Positions 12,007 through 18,192 of a stretch of DNA of 36,310 nt are shown one piece after another; the first letter of the stretch is position 1; the number at the start of each line of letters is the position of its first letter. The notes below the pieces were generated by a model. The model searched no databases, was not told where the DNA came from, and saw nothing but the letters and a program-made list of their open reading frames with translations. The DNA is from a virus. The stretch spans positions 1-36,310 of the IMG/VR virus record IMGVR_UViG_3300042305_002206. One strand, 5' to 3'. The position numbers and the translations under genes are program-made.

Positions 12007-12504
12007 ATCACCAAGACGACCGACTGGCGGGCTGTGGCTGGCCGCGCCGAGACCTTCTGGAGCTGCGATGATGGCGCCGAGACGCTCTCATGCACTGAGC
12101 TCGAAGAGGCGGTCGAGGAGTACGTCGACGGCTTCCTCTCGCCGGGCTGCGACACCGAGGCGATCCTCCGAGAGAAGGTTTCGCCGCTCACCATCTACGG
12201 GTACACGCGCGTCGAGGTGCGCGACCGTGACCTCGACAACCTCGCCGAGTGGCTGTCGGAGCGCCTGGCAGAGCTGGTCGAAGAGGACGAGTGGGGCGAC
12301 CCGAACGGAAACTACCGCGTCATCAACGACGAGGGTGCGGCGGCGTTCACCGCGCGCTTCGCCGCCGTCCTGCGTGAGGAGCGGGCGCGCATCGTCCCGT
12401 GGACCTGCGAGGTGACGACCGAGGTGGAGATCGAGGGCGACGAGCTCGTGGCGATGGTGCGGGACTGCTGCCCGTACTGGTTCGAGAAGGAGGTCGGGTC
12501 GTGA
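12001..12504 (+). CDS. Acidic hypothetical protein
   Basis: 167 residues, strongly acidic, family unknown. Visible features are CTELEEAVEEYVDGFL, RDRDLDNLAEWLSERLAELVEEDEWGDPNGNYRV (helical), and a beta-rich tail (CEVTTEVEIEGDELVAMVRDCCPYWFEKE). The acidity (many Glu/Asp) is compatible with a DNA-mimic or inhibitor protein, but that is only a suggestion. Its ATG overlaps the upstream stop and its own stop overlaps a GTG. Confidence 0.6.
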   Translation: MSITKTTDWRAVAGRAETFWSCDDGAETLSCTELEEAVEEYVDGFLSPGCDTEAILREKVSPLTIYGYTRVEVRDRDLDNLAEWLSERLAELVEEDEWGDPNGNYRVINDEGAAAFTARFAAVLREERARIVPWTCEVTTEVEIEGDELVAMVRDCCPYWFEKEVGS

Positions 12505-12863
12505 GCGACTCCCTGAACGCTCCGCAGCCACTCCCGACGGCCGGCGAGGGGCCGGAGGTCTGGCCCCTCATCTACGACTCGACGCGGCTGGTGCTGCCCG
12601 ACTGGCTGCGCGCCGACATGCGCGAGCGGCACGAGCTCGGGCGCGCGAAGTACGGTGTCGGGCTGCGCGTGTGGAACGGCCGCGACTGCATCGTCGACGC
12701 CTACCAGGAGGCGCTCGACCTCGCCGTCTACCTCACCCAGGCGAAGGAGCGCGTCGCGCCGAAGTCGATGGTCGGCCTGAACCTCGCCCGTCACCACGCC
12801 CTGCAGCTCTGCGTCTGGCTCGGCGAACTCGCGAGGTCGGGAAAGGTGCCGGTCGAACCGTGA
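12501..12863 (+). CDS. MazG-like/dNTP pyrophosphohydrolase-type phage protein
   Basis: 120 residues from a GTG overlapping the previous stop (GTGA). RHELGRAKYGVGLRVWNGRDCIVDAYQEALDLAVYL (about 43-78) matches a common phage protein pattern (G-x-x-KYG-x-x-L, NGRD, DAYQEALDLAVYL) related to all-alpha NTP pyrophosphohydrolases, where the Glu/Asp in the EALDL helix bind Mg2+. It may clean or alter the nucleotide pool. The assignment is by motif only, and the full four-helix core is not certain. Confidence 0.6.
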   Translation: MSDSLNAPQPLPTAGEGPEVWPLIYDSTRLVLPDWLRADMRERHELGRAKYGVGLRVWNGRDCIVDAYQEALDLAVYLTQAKERVAPKSMVGLNLARHHALQLCVWLGELARSGKVPVEP

Positions 12864-13237
12864 GCACCTGGGCGGAGGTCGACAAGTGGGCGAGCGACCG
12901 GGCCGTCGCCTACTGGAGCGACGTCGAGCGCGGCGGCAGGGAGTGGCGGGCCTTCGCTGTCACCTCCGACAAGCTCTGGCGATTTCGCGGGCGCGCCCTC
13001 GACCAGCGCATCAAGTGCGAGCGGGCGTGCTTTCACGTGCCGGGGCGGTGGCGCTCGGCTGGGTATGCCCAGGTCGCGACCTTCACCGAGAGCGCGGAGG
13101 CGATCCGCCTCGCGGGCAAGATGAGCAGCTGGCCGCTCACGCGGGTGACCCTCGAGGCCGTTCTCATCGCGCGCGACGAGTGGCTAGAGGCCGGCGCGGT
13201 GCGGCTGGTGCGCCCGAAGGTCATCGAGGTCGGCTAG
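12860..13237 (+). CDS. Last gene of the plus-strand operon, hypothetical
   Basis: 125 residues from a GTG overlapping the previous stop (GTGA). STWAEVDKWASDRAVAYWSDV, REWRAFAVTSDKLWRFRGRALDQ and GYAQVATFTESAEAIRLAGKM suggest a small alpha/beta fold; I do not recognise it. Its stop codon is the palindrome CTAG shared with the stop of the convergent late gene, so the two coding regions overlap by 4 bp and leave no room for a terminator. Confidence 0.6.
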   Translation: MSTWAEVDKWASDRAVAYWSDVERGGREWRAFAVTSDKLWRFRGRALDQRIKCERACFHVPGRWRSAGYAQVATFTESAEAIRLAGKMSSWPLTRVTLEAVLIARDEWLEAGAVRLVRPKVIEVG

Positions 13238-13548
13238 CCCAGCTTCGGTGCGACGAGCACCTGCACGAAGCCGGCGGTCGGCACCGTCTCGACACCATCG
13301 GCGAAGGTGATGGCCGCCTCGAGGTCATAGCTCCCAGGCGTGTCGAGCTGCGTGCCGGTGAACTGGTAGCTCGCCGTCCCCGCGCCTGTGTCGAGCGTGC
13401 CCGCGGCGTTGACGATGAGCGCCCCACCGTCGCGGTTGCGCATGCGGAACGTCACCCCGAGGGCGGTGCTCAGGTTGATGTCGGTGAGGGTGAGGGTGAT
13501 GCGGCGGTGCTTGTCGCCGGCCTTCACGGTCCAGGTCGGGGTGCTCAT
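13234..13548 (-). CDS. Small beta-sandwich (BppU N-terminal-like) late protein
   Basis: 104 residues, last gene of the late operon. The strand pattern WTVKAGDKHRRITLTLTD, VTFRMRNRDGGALIVN, ASYQFTGTQLDTPGSYDLEAAITFADG, ETVPTAGFVQVLV matches the Ig-like BppU N-terminal domain found in baseplate or fibre attachment proteins. It probably contributes to the tail-fibre assembly encoded by the preceding genes. ATGA overlap with the repeat protein upstream. Confidence 0.65.
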   Translation of the reverse strand: MSTPTWTVKAGDKHRRITLTLTDINLSTALGVTFRMRNRDGGALIVNAAGTLDTGAGTASYQFTGTQLDTPGSYDLEAAITFADGVETVPTAGFVQVLVAPKLG

Positions 13549-14630
13549 GTGGTGACTCCTGCGTCGGGTGAGGTGACGGCGACGGTGACGGCGGTGCCGA
13601 CGGACACCCCGACATCATCAGCAGCGATGGACACGCCCGCCAGCCCGCCGAGGGTGACGCCTACGAACTCGCCGACGGCCGCGTAGTGCGGGACCAAGAG
13701 CACGATGGTCGTCGCAGTGAGGCTCGCCGAGGCCGTCAGGGCGGCCTGGAAAAGCGCGGGGGAAGAGACGGAAGCCGCGACGCTGGCGGAGCCGCTCAGC
13801 GAGGCGGCGAGGGGGATGCTCGTCGAGAGCGCCGCCGAGCTCGAGGCGCTCGCGGTGACGTTGCCGACTAGGCTGATGCTCGTCGAGAGCCCCGCGGAAG
13901 CCGTTGCCGAGGCCGTGAGGCTCGCCGAGAGGGCTGCGGCCGTGCTCGACAGTGTCGCGGAGGCCGTCGCGGCGCCCGTGAGGCTGGACGCGAGCCGGAT
14001 GCTCGTCGACAGGGCCGCAGAGACGCTCACCGAGGCCGCCGGAGCGGCTGTCATGGCGATGGAGGTGCTCAGGGCGGCCGAAACCGCGCCCGCTGCGCTC
14101 GCCGAGGCCGCCAAGGCGATGGAAGTGCTCAGCCCCGCGCTCGCGGAGGCCGTCGCCAGGGCCGCCGCAGCAGCCGTGATGCTGGTCGAGAGCCCCGCCG
14201 AGCTCGTCGCGGCGCCCGTGAGGCTCGACGCGAGTCGGATGCTCGTCGACGGGGTCGCGGAGACGGTCGCCGAGGCCGTGAGGCTCGCCGAGAGCTGGGC
14301 GACGGGGTTCGTGAGGGTGCCGGAGAGTGCCGCAGAGGCCGCCGGAGCAGCCGCCAGGGCGATGGAGGTGCTGAGGGTGGCCGAAACCGAGCCCGAGGCG
14401 CTCGCCGAGGCCGCAGCGGTGATGCTCGTCGAGAGCGCGCCGGTGACCGAGGCGCTCCCGGCGACCGCTGCAGCTACAGCGATGCTCGTCGAAAGGGCCG
14501 CGGAGACGGTCGCCGAGGCCGCCGGCGCGGCCGCGAGCTGGGCCGCAGGCGCTGAGGCCGCCTCCTCGAGCAGCAGCGTCCCGTCCTCGAGGAGGAGTCG
14601 GTCAACGCCTCCTTCGAGCAGGAGCGCCAC
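13545..14630 (-). CDS. Ala/Ser/Thr-rich tandem-repeat tail protein
   Basis: 361 residues from a GTG at 14630 with GAGG just upstream. The N-terminus repeats LLLEGGVDRLLLEDGTLLLEE, a start seen on some GC-phage tail proteins. Residues about 26-310 consist of about 14 tandem 20-residue units, each ending near a LSTSI-like motif (46-50, 66-70, 86-90, 147-151, 167-171 and so on; two units are 21 long). The C-terminal 50 residues are a distinct beta segment (VIVLLVPHYAAVG-like, then VAVTSPDAGVTT). It is probably a fibrous adhesin or fibre extension of the tail tip, lying next to other fibre genes. Repeat number could change by slippage without breaking the frame. Confidence 0.7.
   Translation of the reverse strand: MALLLEGGVDRLLLEDGTLLLEEAASAPAAQLAAAPAASATVSAALSTSIAVAAAVAGSASVTGALSTSITAAASASASGSVSATLSTSIALAAAPAASAALSGTLTNPVAQLSASLTASATVSATPSTSIRLASSLTGAATSSAGLSTSITAAAAALATASASAGLSTSIALAASASAAGAVSAALSTSIAMTAAPAASVSVSAALSTSIRLASSLTGAATASATLSSTAAALSASLTASATASAGLSTSISLVGNVTASASSSAALSTSIPLAASLSGSASVAASVSSPALFQAALTASASLTATTIVLLVPHYAAVGEFVGVTLGGLAGVSIAADDVGVSVGTAVTVAVTSPDAGVTT
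13700..14555. repeat. Tandem ~60-bp coding repeats
   Basis: The repeat protein's DNA is a degenerate tandem array of about 60-bp units. On the plus strand the phrase ATGCTCGTCGAGAG recurs near the same place in many units (for example 13818, 13878, 14420 and 14480 regions). Divergence between units is visible, so the array is not freshly expanded. A 960-bp antisense reading frame is open across it because of the repeat composition. Confidence 0.75.
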
Positions 14631-14638
14631 GGGTCACC

Positions 14639-14869
14639 TCAGTCGAACAGGTCGCCGGGGATGAGCCCGCCGGCCGGAATCTCGAGCCAGCCCGTCGTGG
14701 TGCCGTCCTCGACGAGCCAGTGCGTCGCCTGGGCCCGCGCCGGCCCCTCGGGCAAGTGCACGGCCAGCAGAGGCGCCTCCCCCTCGCGCACGACGACCGC
14801 CGGGAAGGGGCCGCAGCGCGCGTCGAGGTCGAGGAACCAAACCGTCTGTCCGATGGTCGCGGAGGGCAT
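14639..14869 (-). CDS. Small hypothetical late protein
   Basis: 76 residues: VWFLDLDARCGPFPAVVVREGEAPLLAVHLPE and THWLVEDGTTTGWLEIP suggest a compact SH3-like or OB-like beta barrel of the type common near tail-fibre genes. No family assigned. Its start overlaps the stop of the fibre gene (TGATG). Confidence 0.6.
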   Translation of the reverse strand: MPSATIGQTVWFLDLDARCGPFPAVVVREGEAPLLAVHLPEGPARAQATHWLVEDGTTTGWLEIPAGGLIPGDLFD

Positions 14870-15879
14870 CAGTTGTCGGTCTCGATGTAGAGAGAGAACA
14901 GAGTCAGTCCGATTACCGAAGAGGTCCCACCGACAGAGCAGTAGGCCCAGGGATTGAGCGCAGTCGTGGACGACGGGAGGTCACCCGAGGCGGAGACCGT
15001 CCCGGTGGCCACCGAGCCAGTCGCGAGGTCCGTTACCTGCCACTCGACGGCCGAGCCGTTCGGCGGACAGAACATCGCGAGCTCGAAGACCTTCGCGCGG
15101 TCGGTCGAGCTGACCGCGAACGCCGCGCCGAGGTTGGTCTTCGTGGCAGTGCCCGTGCCGTCGTTCCCGATGAATTGCCAGTTGGCGTCGGCCGCGTCCT
15201 TTCCCATTCCGAGGACGTTCAGGAGCGAGCTCGGGTTGACGTCAGTCGGGGCCGCAGTTGAGGCTGCAAGCCCGCAAAATGCGCGCTTTGTCGAGGTCGC
15301 TTGGCCTGTCGCGGGCGCCCACCTGCACACGAAGTAGAATCCGCCGAGCCCGGCGGCATTGCCGCGCCAGAACTGCTGGGCCGCGCCGCGAAACCCAGCG
15401 ACCGCCGTGGTCGAGGCGGGCGTCACCAGGTAGTCGATTCGCCTCATGGACGTGTGGAGGTTCGTGGCGGCCCAGTTCGCTGCGGTCGCGGTTCCCGTCG
15501 CAGTGAGGGCGAGGCCCACGCTCGAGACCGTCGTCCCGTTCCCGTTCGGGCGGACGAAGGCGACGCAGTTCGAGCCAAAGAAGGGCTGGAGCGTCGCGTC
15601 GAGGCCAGAGGGGCCGACCATCGCGGCGAGGCGACGCCCGCCCTTTTTCCTCGCGTAGAGCTTCACCCCGGACGCGGGAGCGCTCGGGTCGGTCGAGGCG
15701 AACTCCGGTAGGGGCCGCTCAAAAACAGCGGCCGAGAGGTCCGCGACCGAGATGGCCTTCGTCGTCCCGCTGGCGGCCATCGTCGTGTCGCTGACGTCCA
15801 CGATGGGCAGCTCATCGCCGTCGGCCGTCGAGCCGGCGCCGGTGAGCGACGTGAGGGCTGAGATTTTCGTGTCAGCCAC
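14869..15879 (-). CDS. Tail fibre / receptor-binding protein
   Basis: 336 residues. The N-terminus MADTKISALTSLTG, then DELPIVDVSDTTMAASGTTKAISVADL is a recurrent phage fibre attachment sequence. The middle and C-terminal parts (about 80-336) are Gly/Ala/Thr-rich beta structure with conserved-looking aromatic positions (FWRGNAAGLGGFYFVCRWAP, ANWQFIGNDGTGT, WQVTDLATGS), consistent with a trimeric fibre head that binds the host surface. It sits among fibre genes after the lysis cassette. The exact receptor is unknown. Confidence 0.75.
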   Translation of the reverse strand: MADTKISALTSLTGAGSTADGDELPIVDVSDTTMAASGTTKAISVADLSAAVFERPLPEFASTDPSAPASGVKLYARKKGGRRLAAMVGPSGLDATLQPFFGSNCVAFVRPNGNGTTVSSVGLALTATGTATAANWAATNLHTSMRRIDYLVTPASTTAVAGFRGAAQQFWRGNAAGLGGFYFVCRWAPATGQATSTKRAFCGLAASTAAPTDVNPSSLLNVLGMGKDAADANWQFIGNDGTGTATKTNLGAAFAVSSTDRAKVFELAMFCPPNGSAVEWQVTDLATGSVATGTVSASGDLPSSTTALNPWAYCSVGGTSSVIGLTLFSLYIETDN

Positions 15880-15890
15880 GGGACGTCACC

Positions 15891-16331
15891 TCAGGCGAAG
15901 GTGATGCTGAGCGCGTCGATGGCGAAGCTCGGGCCCGGGTCGCCGTTGTTCACGGTCTTCGAGGCGCTCAGCGCGGCCCAGAAGAGCAGGTTCCCGCCCG
16001 ACGCGGCGTCGAAGATGCCGATGTGCGAGATGGAGCCCCAGTTGCCCGAGGGCGTGTTGAAGGTGAGCGCGCCCGGGTTCGAGGTGGCGCCGCCCGTGCC
16101 CGAGCTCGCAGCCGTAGGCGTGCCGCCCTGCGTCGCCTTCCAGGCGGTGTCGGAGTTCACGCCGGGCGTCGCGCGGGCGTAGTTGCCGCCCGAGACCTCG
16201 GTGCCGCCGCCGGTGTCGCTCGGCGCAGCGGTGAAGAGGCCCACCCAGACCTGGCTGGGGGCGGTGAAGCTGCGGCCGCGGAACAGGTGGTCGATGAGCT
16301 TGTTCTCGAGGTAGTCGGTCATGTTCGACAT
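15891..16331 (-). CDS. Tail fibre-associated structural protein
   Basis: 146 residues with AAAGGAG upstream of the ATG. TDYLENKLIDHLFRGRSF, then VWVGLFTAAPSDTGGGTEVSGGNYAR, then ISHIGIFDAASGGNLLFWAALSASKTVNNGD is the hallmark of a widespread phage tail-fibre family (LENKL..HL, GLFTxxPxDxGGGtEVsGg-YaR). Such proteins form a beta-sandwich near the tail tip. The strong Shine-Dalgarno suggests abundant expression. Confidence 0.8.
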   Translation of the reverse strand: MSNMTDYLENKLIDHLFRGRSFTAPSQVWVGLFTAAPSDTGGGTEVSGGNYARATPGVNSDTAWKATQGGTPTAASSGTGGATSNPGALTFNTPSGNWGSISHIGIFDAASGGNLLFWAALSASKTVNNGDPGPSFAIDALSITFA

Positions 16332-16343
16332 TGGAGGTCTCCT

Positions 16344-16739
16344 TTACGGGCGGGGCAGCAGGTAGCCGACGCCGACGCCGAGCCCGAGAGCGAGCACGAC
16401 GACGAGCGTCACGATGGGGGCAGGGGGAGGCGGAGGAGCCTTGCGGAGCTCGGCGTTCTCGACGGTGAGGCGCTCGATGTCCTGCGCCCGTGCGATGGCC
16501 GTCTCGGTGGACAGCCAGACGCCGCCGTCGAGCTCGAGCTCGCGGCCGTCGTCAAGGACGGCCGAGGCCCGACGGATGGACGCCACGCGCGGCGCGTCTC
16601 CGGCGTCGGCGGCTCCTGACGCCCCCTCCGACGTCAGGAGCACCGCCGCCAGCACGAAAGAGGCAGCGGTTCGGCGCGCTGGAGGCCCACGACGGCCGCG
16701 CCATCTTGACGGACACCGCTGCTGGTCCGTGAAGCTCAT
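16344..16739 (-). CDS. Membrane protein of the lysis cassette (spanin-like candidate)
   Basis: 131 residues with a hydrophobic N-terminal segment (RRTAASFVLAAVLLTSEGASG, about 23-43), a middle helical part (TETAIARAQDIERLTVENAELRK) and a C-terminal transmembrane helix (IVTLVVVLALGLGVGVGYLL) after a PPPPPAP hinge. Location directly after the holin-like gene (ATGA overlap) and the predicted coiled coil fit a spanin or a second holin/antiholin, but no Rz/Rz1 motif proves it. It could also be a superinfection-exclusion membrane protein. Confidence 0.55.
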   Translation of the reverse strand: MSFTDQQRCPSRWRGRRGPPARRTAASFVLAAVLLTSEGASGAADAGDAPRVASIRRASAVLDDGRELELDGGVWLSTETAIARAQDIERLTVENAELRKAPPPPPAPIVTLVVVLALGLGVGVGYLLPRP

Positions 16740-17254
16740 GGCGCGGGAGGACCCTTCTCGAGCAGGTTGGCCGCCTCGGTCTTCGTGTCGATGACCGCGG
16801 CCGCGGACTCACCCTTCGCGGCGGCGTCCTTCTGGAGCTCGACGATGCCCGCGGCACCGAGTGAGGCGAGGAGCGCCCCGCCGATGATGTTCACCGCGAC
16901 GCCGACCGAGAGCGCACCGCCCCCCATGAGCACCGCGGCGAAGCCAGCCGAGAGCGCGGTCACGAGGTTGAGCGCCCAACCGCCCCACTTCGAGAGCAGC
17001 CAGTCGCGCACCTTCCCCTCGGGCAGCTTGCCGACGAACTTCCGCAGCACGAACACCAGGGCGAACACCACCAGGGCGACGAGCGGGCCCCAGCGCCCCT
17101 GCTGCCCGAGCTGCACGAGGAGCGCGGCGAACTGCATCGGGGAGTCCTCGACTGAGGGCACGCCGGGCACGGCGACGGGGGCCGGCGCCGCGGGAACGTC
17201 CTGGGCGAGGGCAGGGAGGGCGGAGAGCGAGAGCAGCAGCGCGAGGCGGAGCAT
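16736..17254 (-). CDS. Holin-like membrane protein
   Basis: 172 residues from the ATG at 17254, with GAGG about 8 bases upstream. It has a signal-like N-terminus (MLRLALLLSLSALPALAQ) and then three hydrophobic helices: WGPLVALVVFALVFVLRKF (about 54-72), NLVTALSAGFAAVLMGGGAL (about 95-114) and VAVNIIGGALLASLGAAGIVEL (about 118-139). The C-terminal tail is charged. Position between endolysin and another membrane protein supports a holin that opens the inner membrane at lysis. Longer in-frame extension upstream is out of the coupled start. Confidence 0.7.
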   Translation of the reverse strand: MLRLALLLSLSALPALAQDVPAAPAPVAVPGVPSVEDSPMQFAALLVQLGQQGRWGPLVALVVFALVFVLRKFVGKLPEGKVRDWLLSKWGGWALNLVTALSAGFAAVLMGGGALSVGVAVNIIGGALLASLGAAGIVELQKDAAAKGESAAAVIDTKTEAANLLEKGPPAP

Positions 17255-17262
17255 GGGTGTCC

Positions 17263-17775
17263 TCAGGGGTGGGCGAAGTACGAGACGGGGACGGCGCCGA
17301 AGCCCGACGCGACGGTGCTGCGGGTGAAGTTCGACTTGCCGGCCTGAGCGCACCAGGTGCCGGCCTCGCCGAGCGAGGGCACGAGCACGGCGATGTGGCC
17401 GGTGGCGCCGTTGCGGTTGTACCAGGCGGCGACGGCCAGCTGCCCCTCGTCGGCCATCCGCTGTGCGGTGTGCTCCTCGACGGGCTCCCAGCCGAGCTCT
17501 CGCGCTTCCGCAGCCGACGAGAGCCAGCGCACGAGGTCGTTCGCGCGCATGTTCCGCGGTAGCACGACGCTCATCGCCTCGCAGATGTCCTGGGCGAAGA
17601 GGTTGCAGAAGGTGTCGGCGAGCCCGTCTCCGCTGACGTCGCGCGGGGTGTAGCGGGCGTGGCCGCGGAAGTGGTGCTCGGCGACGATGGACGCCAAGCG
17701 CGCCGGAGAGCGGTTCTGCGGCGTCGAAGTGAGGCGTTTTCCGGGCGAGTCAAGCCCGAGAGGGAAGGGAGTCAC
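17263..17775 (-). CDS. Endolysin with Cys/His peptidase (CHAP- or NlpC/P60-like)
   Basis: 170 residues from a GTG overlapping the upstream stop (GTGA). DTFCNLFAQDICEAM places Cys57 at a helix start, the expected nucleophile position, and GATGHIAVLVPS places His127 at a strand start. An acidic/polar third residue probably follows in TWCAQAGKSNF. This arrangement is the papain-like CHAP or NlpC/P60 amidase pattern that cleaves peptidoglycan peptides. There is no signal peptide, so release needs the neighbouring holin. A muramidase or transglycosylase motif is absent. Family subtype uncertain. Confidence 0.75.
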   Translation of the reverse strand: MTPFPLGLDSPGKRLTSTPQNRSPARLASIVAEHHFRGHARYTPRDVSGDGLADTFCNLFAQDICEAMSVVLPRNMRANDLVRWLSSAAEARELGWEPVEEHTAQRMADEGQLAVAAWYNRNGATGHIAVLVPSLGEAGTWCAQAGKSNFTRSTVASGFGAVPVSYFAHP

Positions 17776-18143
17776 GGGTTCACCCCGCGAGCGCGGCCGG
17801 CGACCTCAAAGCGCTCGACACGGTCGGCGATCTGGTCGAGCCGCTCCTCGAGGCGGATGACCCGCGCATCGAGCAACGTCGACGCTTTCTGGTAGTCGGC
17901 CAAGTGAAGGCGCATGCCCTCGAGGTCGCTGTTCGTCCGTGTCAGCCGGTCGGTCATCACTGCGATCTGCTGACCGAGCTCCTGCTGCGCCTTGATGACG
18001 AGGTCGAGCTTGGCGGTGAGCGCCCCTGTGTCTCGGTCGGAGCGGTCGAGGAGCCGCGACAAGAGCCACATCAGCCCCGCGCCGACACCGGCTCCACCGC
18101 CGCCGACTTTCACCATTTCTGTCGGGTCCAGACCGTCAGCCAT
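17772..18143 (-). CDS. Membrane-anchored coiled-coil protein of the lysis module
   Basis: 123 residues. A Gly-rich N-terminal transmembrane segment (VGGGGAGVGAGLMWLLSRLL, about 12-31) is followed by a long coiled coil (ALTAKLDLVIKAQQELGQQIAVMTDRLTRTNSDL... to DQIADRVERFE). This architecture resembles haemolysin XhlA-type or i-spanin proteins placed next to endolysins. The ATG at 18143 is favoured because the repeated 26-bp element lies 23 bases upstream of it; an in-frame GTG/ATG at 18173 would overlap that element. Its stop overlaps the endolysin start. Confidence 0.65.
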   Translation of the reverse strand: MADGLDPTEMVKVGGGGAGVGAGLMWLLSRLLDRSDRDTGALTAKLDLVIKAQQELGQQIAVMTDRLTRTNSDLEGMRLHLADYQKASTLLDARVIRLEERLDQIADRVERFEVAGRARGVNP

Positions 18144-18166
18144 GCCTCGCACCCTGCCCCGAGGCA

Positions 18167-18192
18167 CGCACACGATTCGGCGCGCCGTCAGC
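18167..18192 (-). promoter_or_regulatory. Repeated 26-bp stop-codon element, copy C (ahead of lysis module)
   Basis: On the minus strand this reads GCTGACGGC, five variable bases, GA, ATCGTGTG, CG. The TGA in its first block is the stop codon of the large tail-tip gene. The same element occurs at 25983-26008 and 32565-32590 in the same orientation, always carrying the upstream stop and always just ahead of a new gene. Function unknown: internal late promoter, RNA processing site or recombination joint. Confidence 0.7.

Noticed and set aside
13705-14664. 319-codon plus-strand frame opposite the repeat protein
   Set aside because: It exists because the tandem repeat is stop-free on both strands. 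No Shine-Dalgarno, and the late operon runs on the minus strand.
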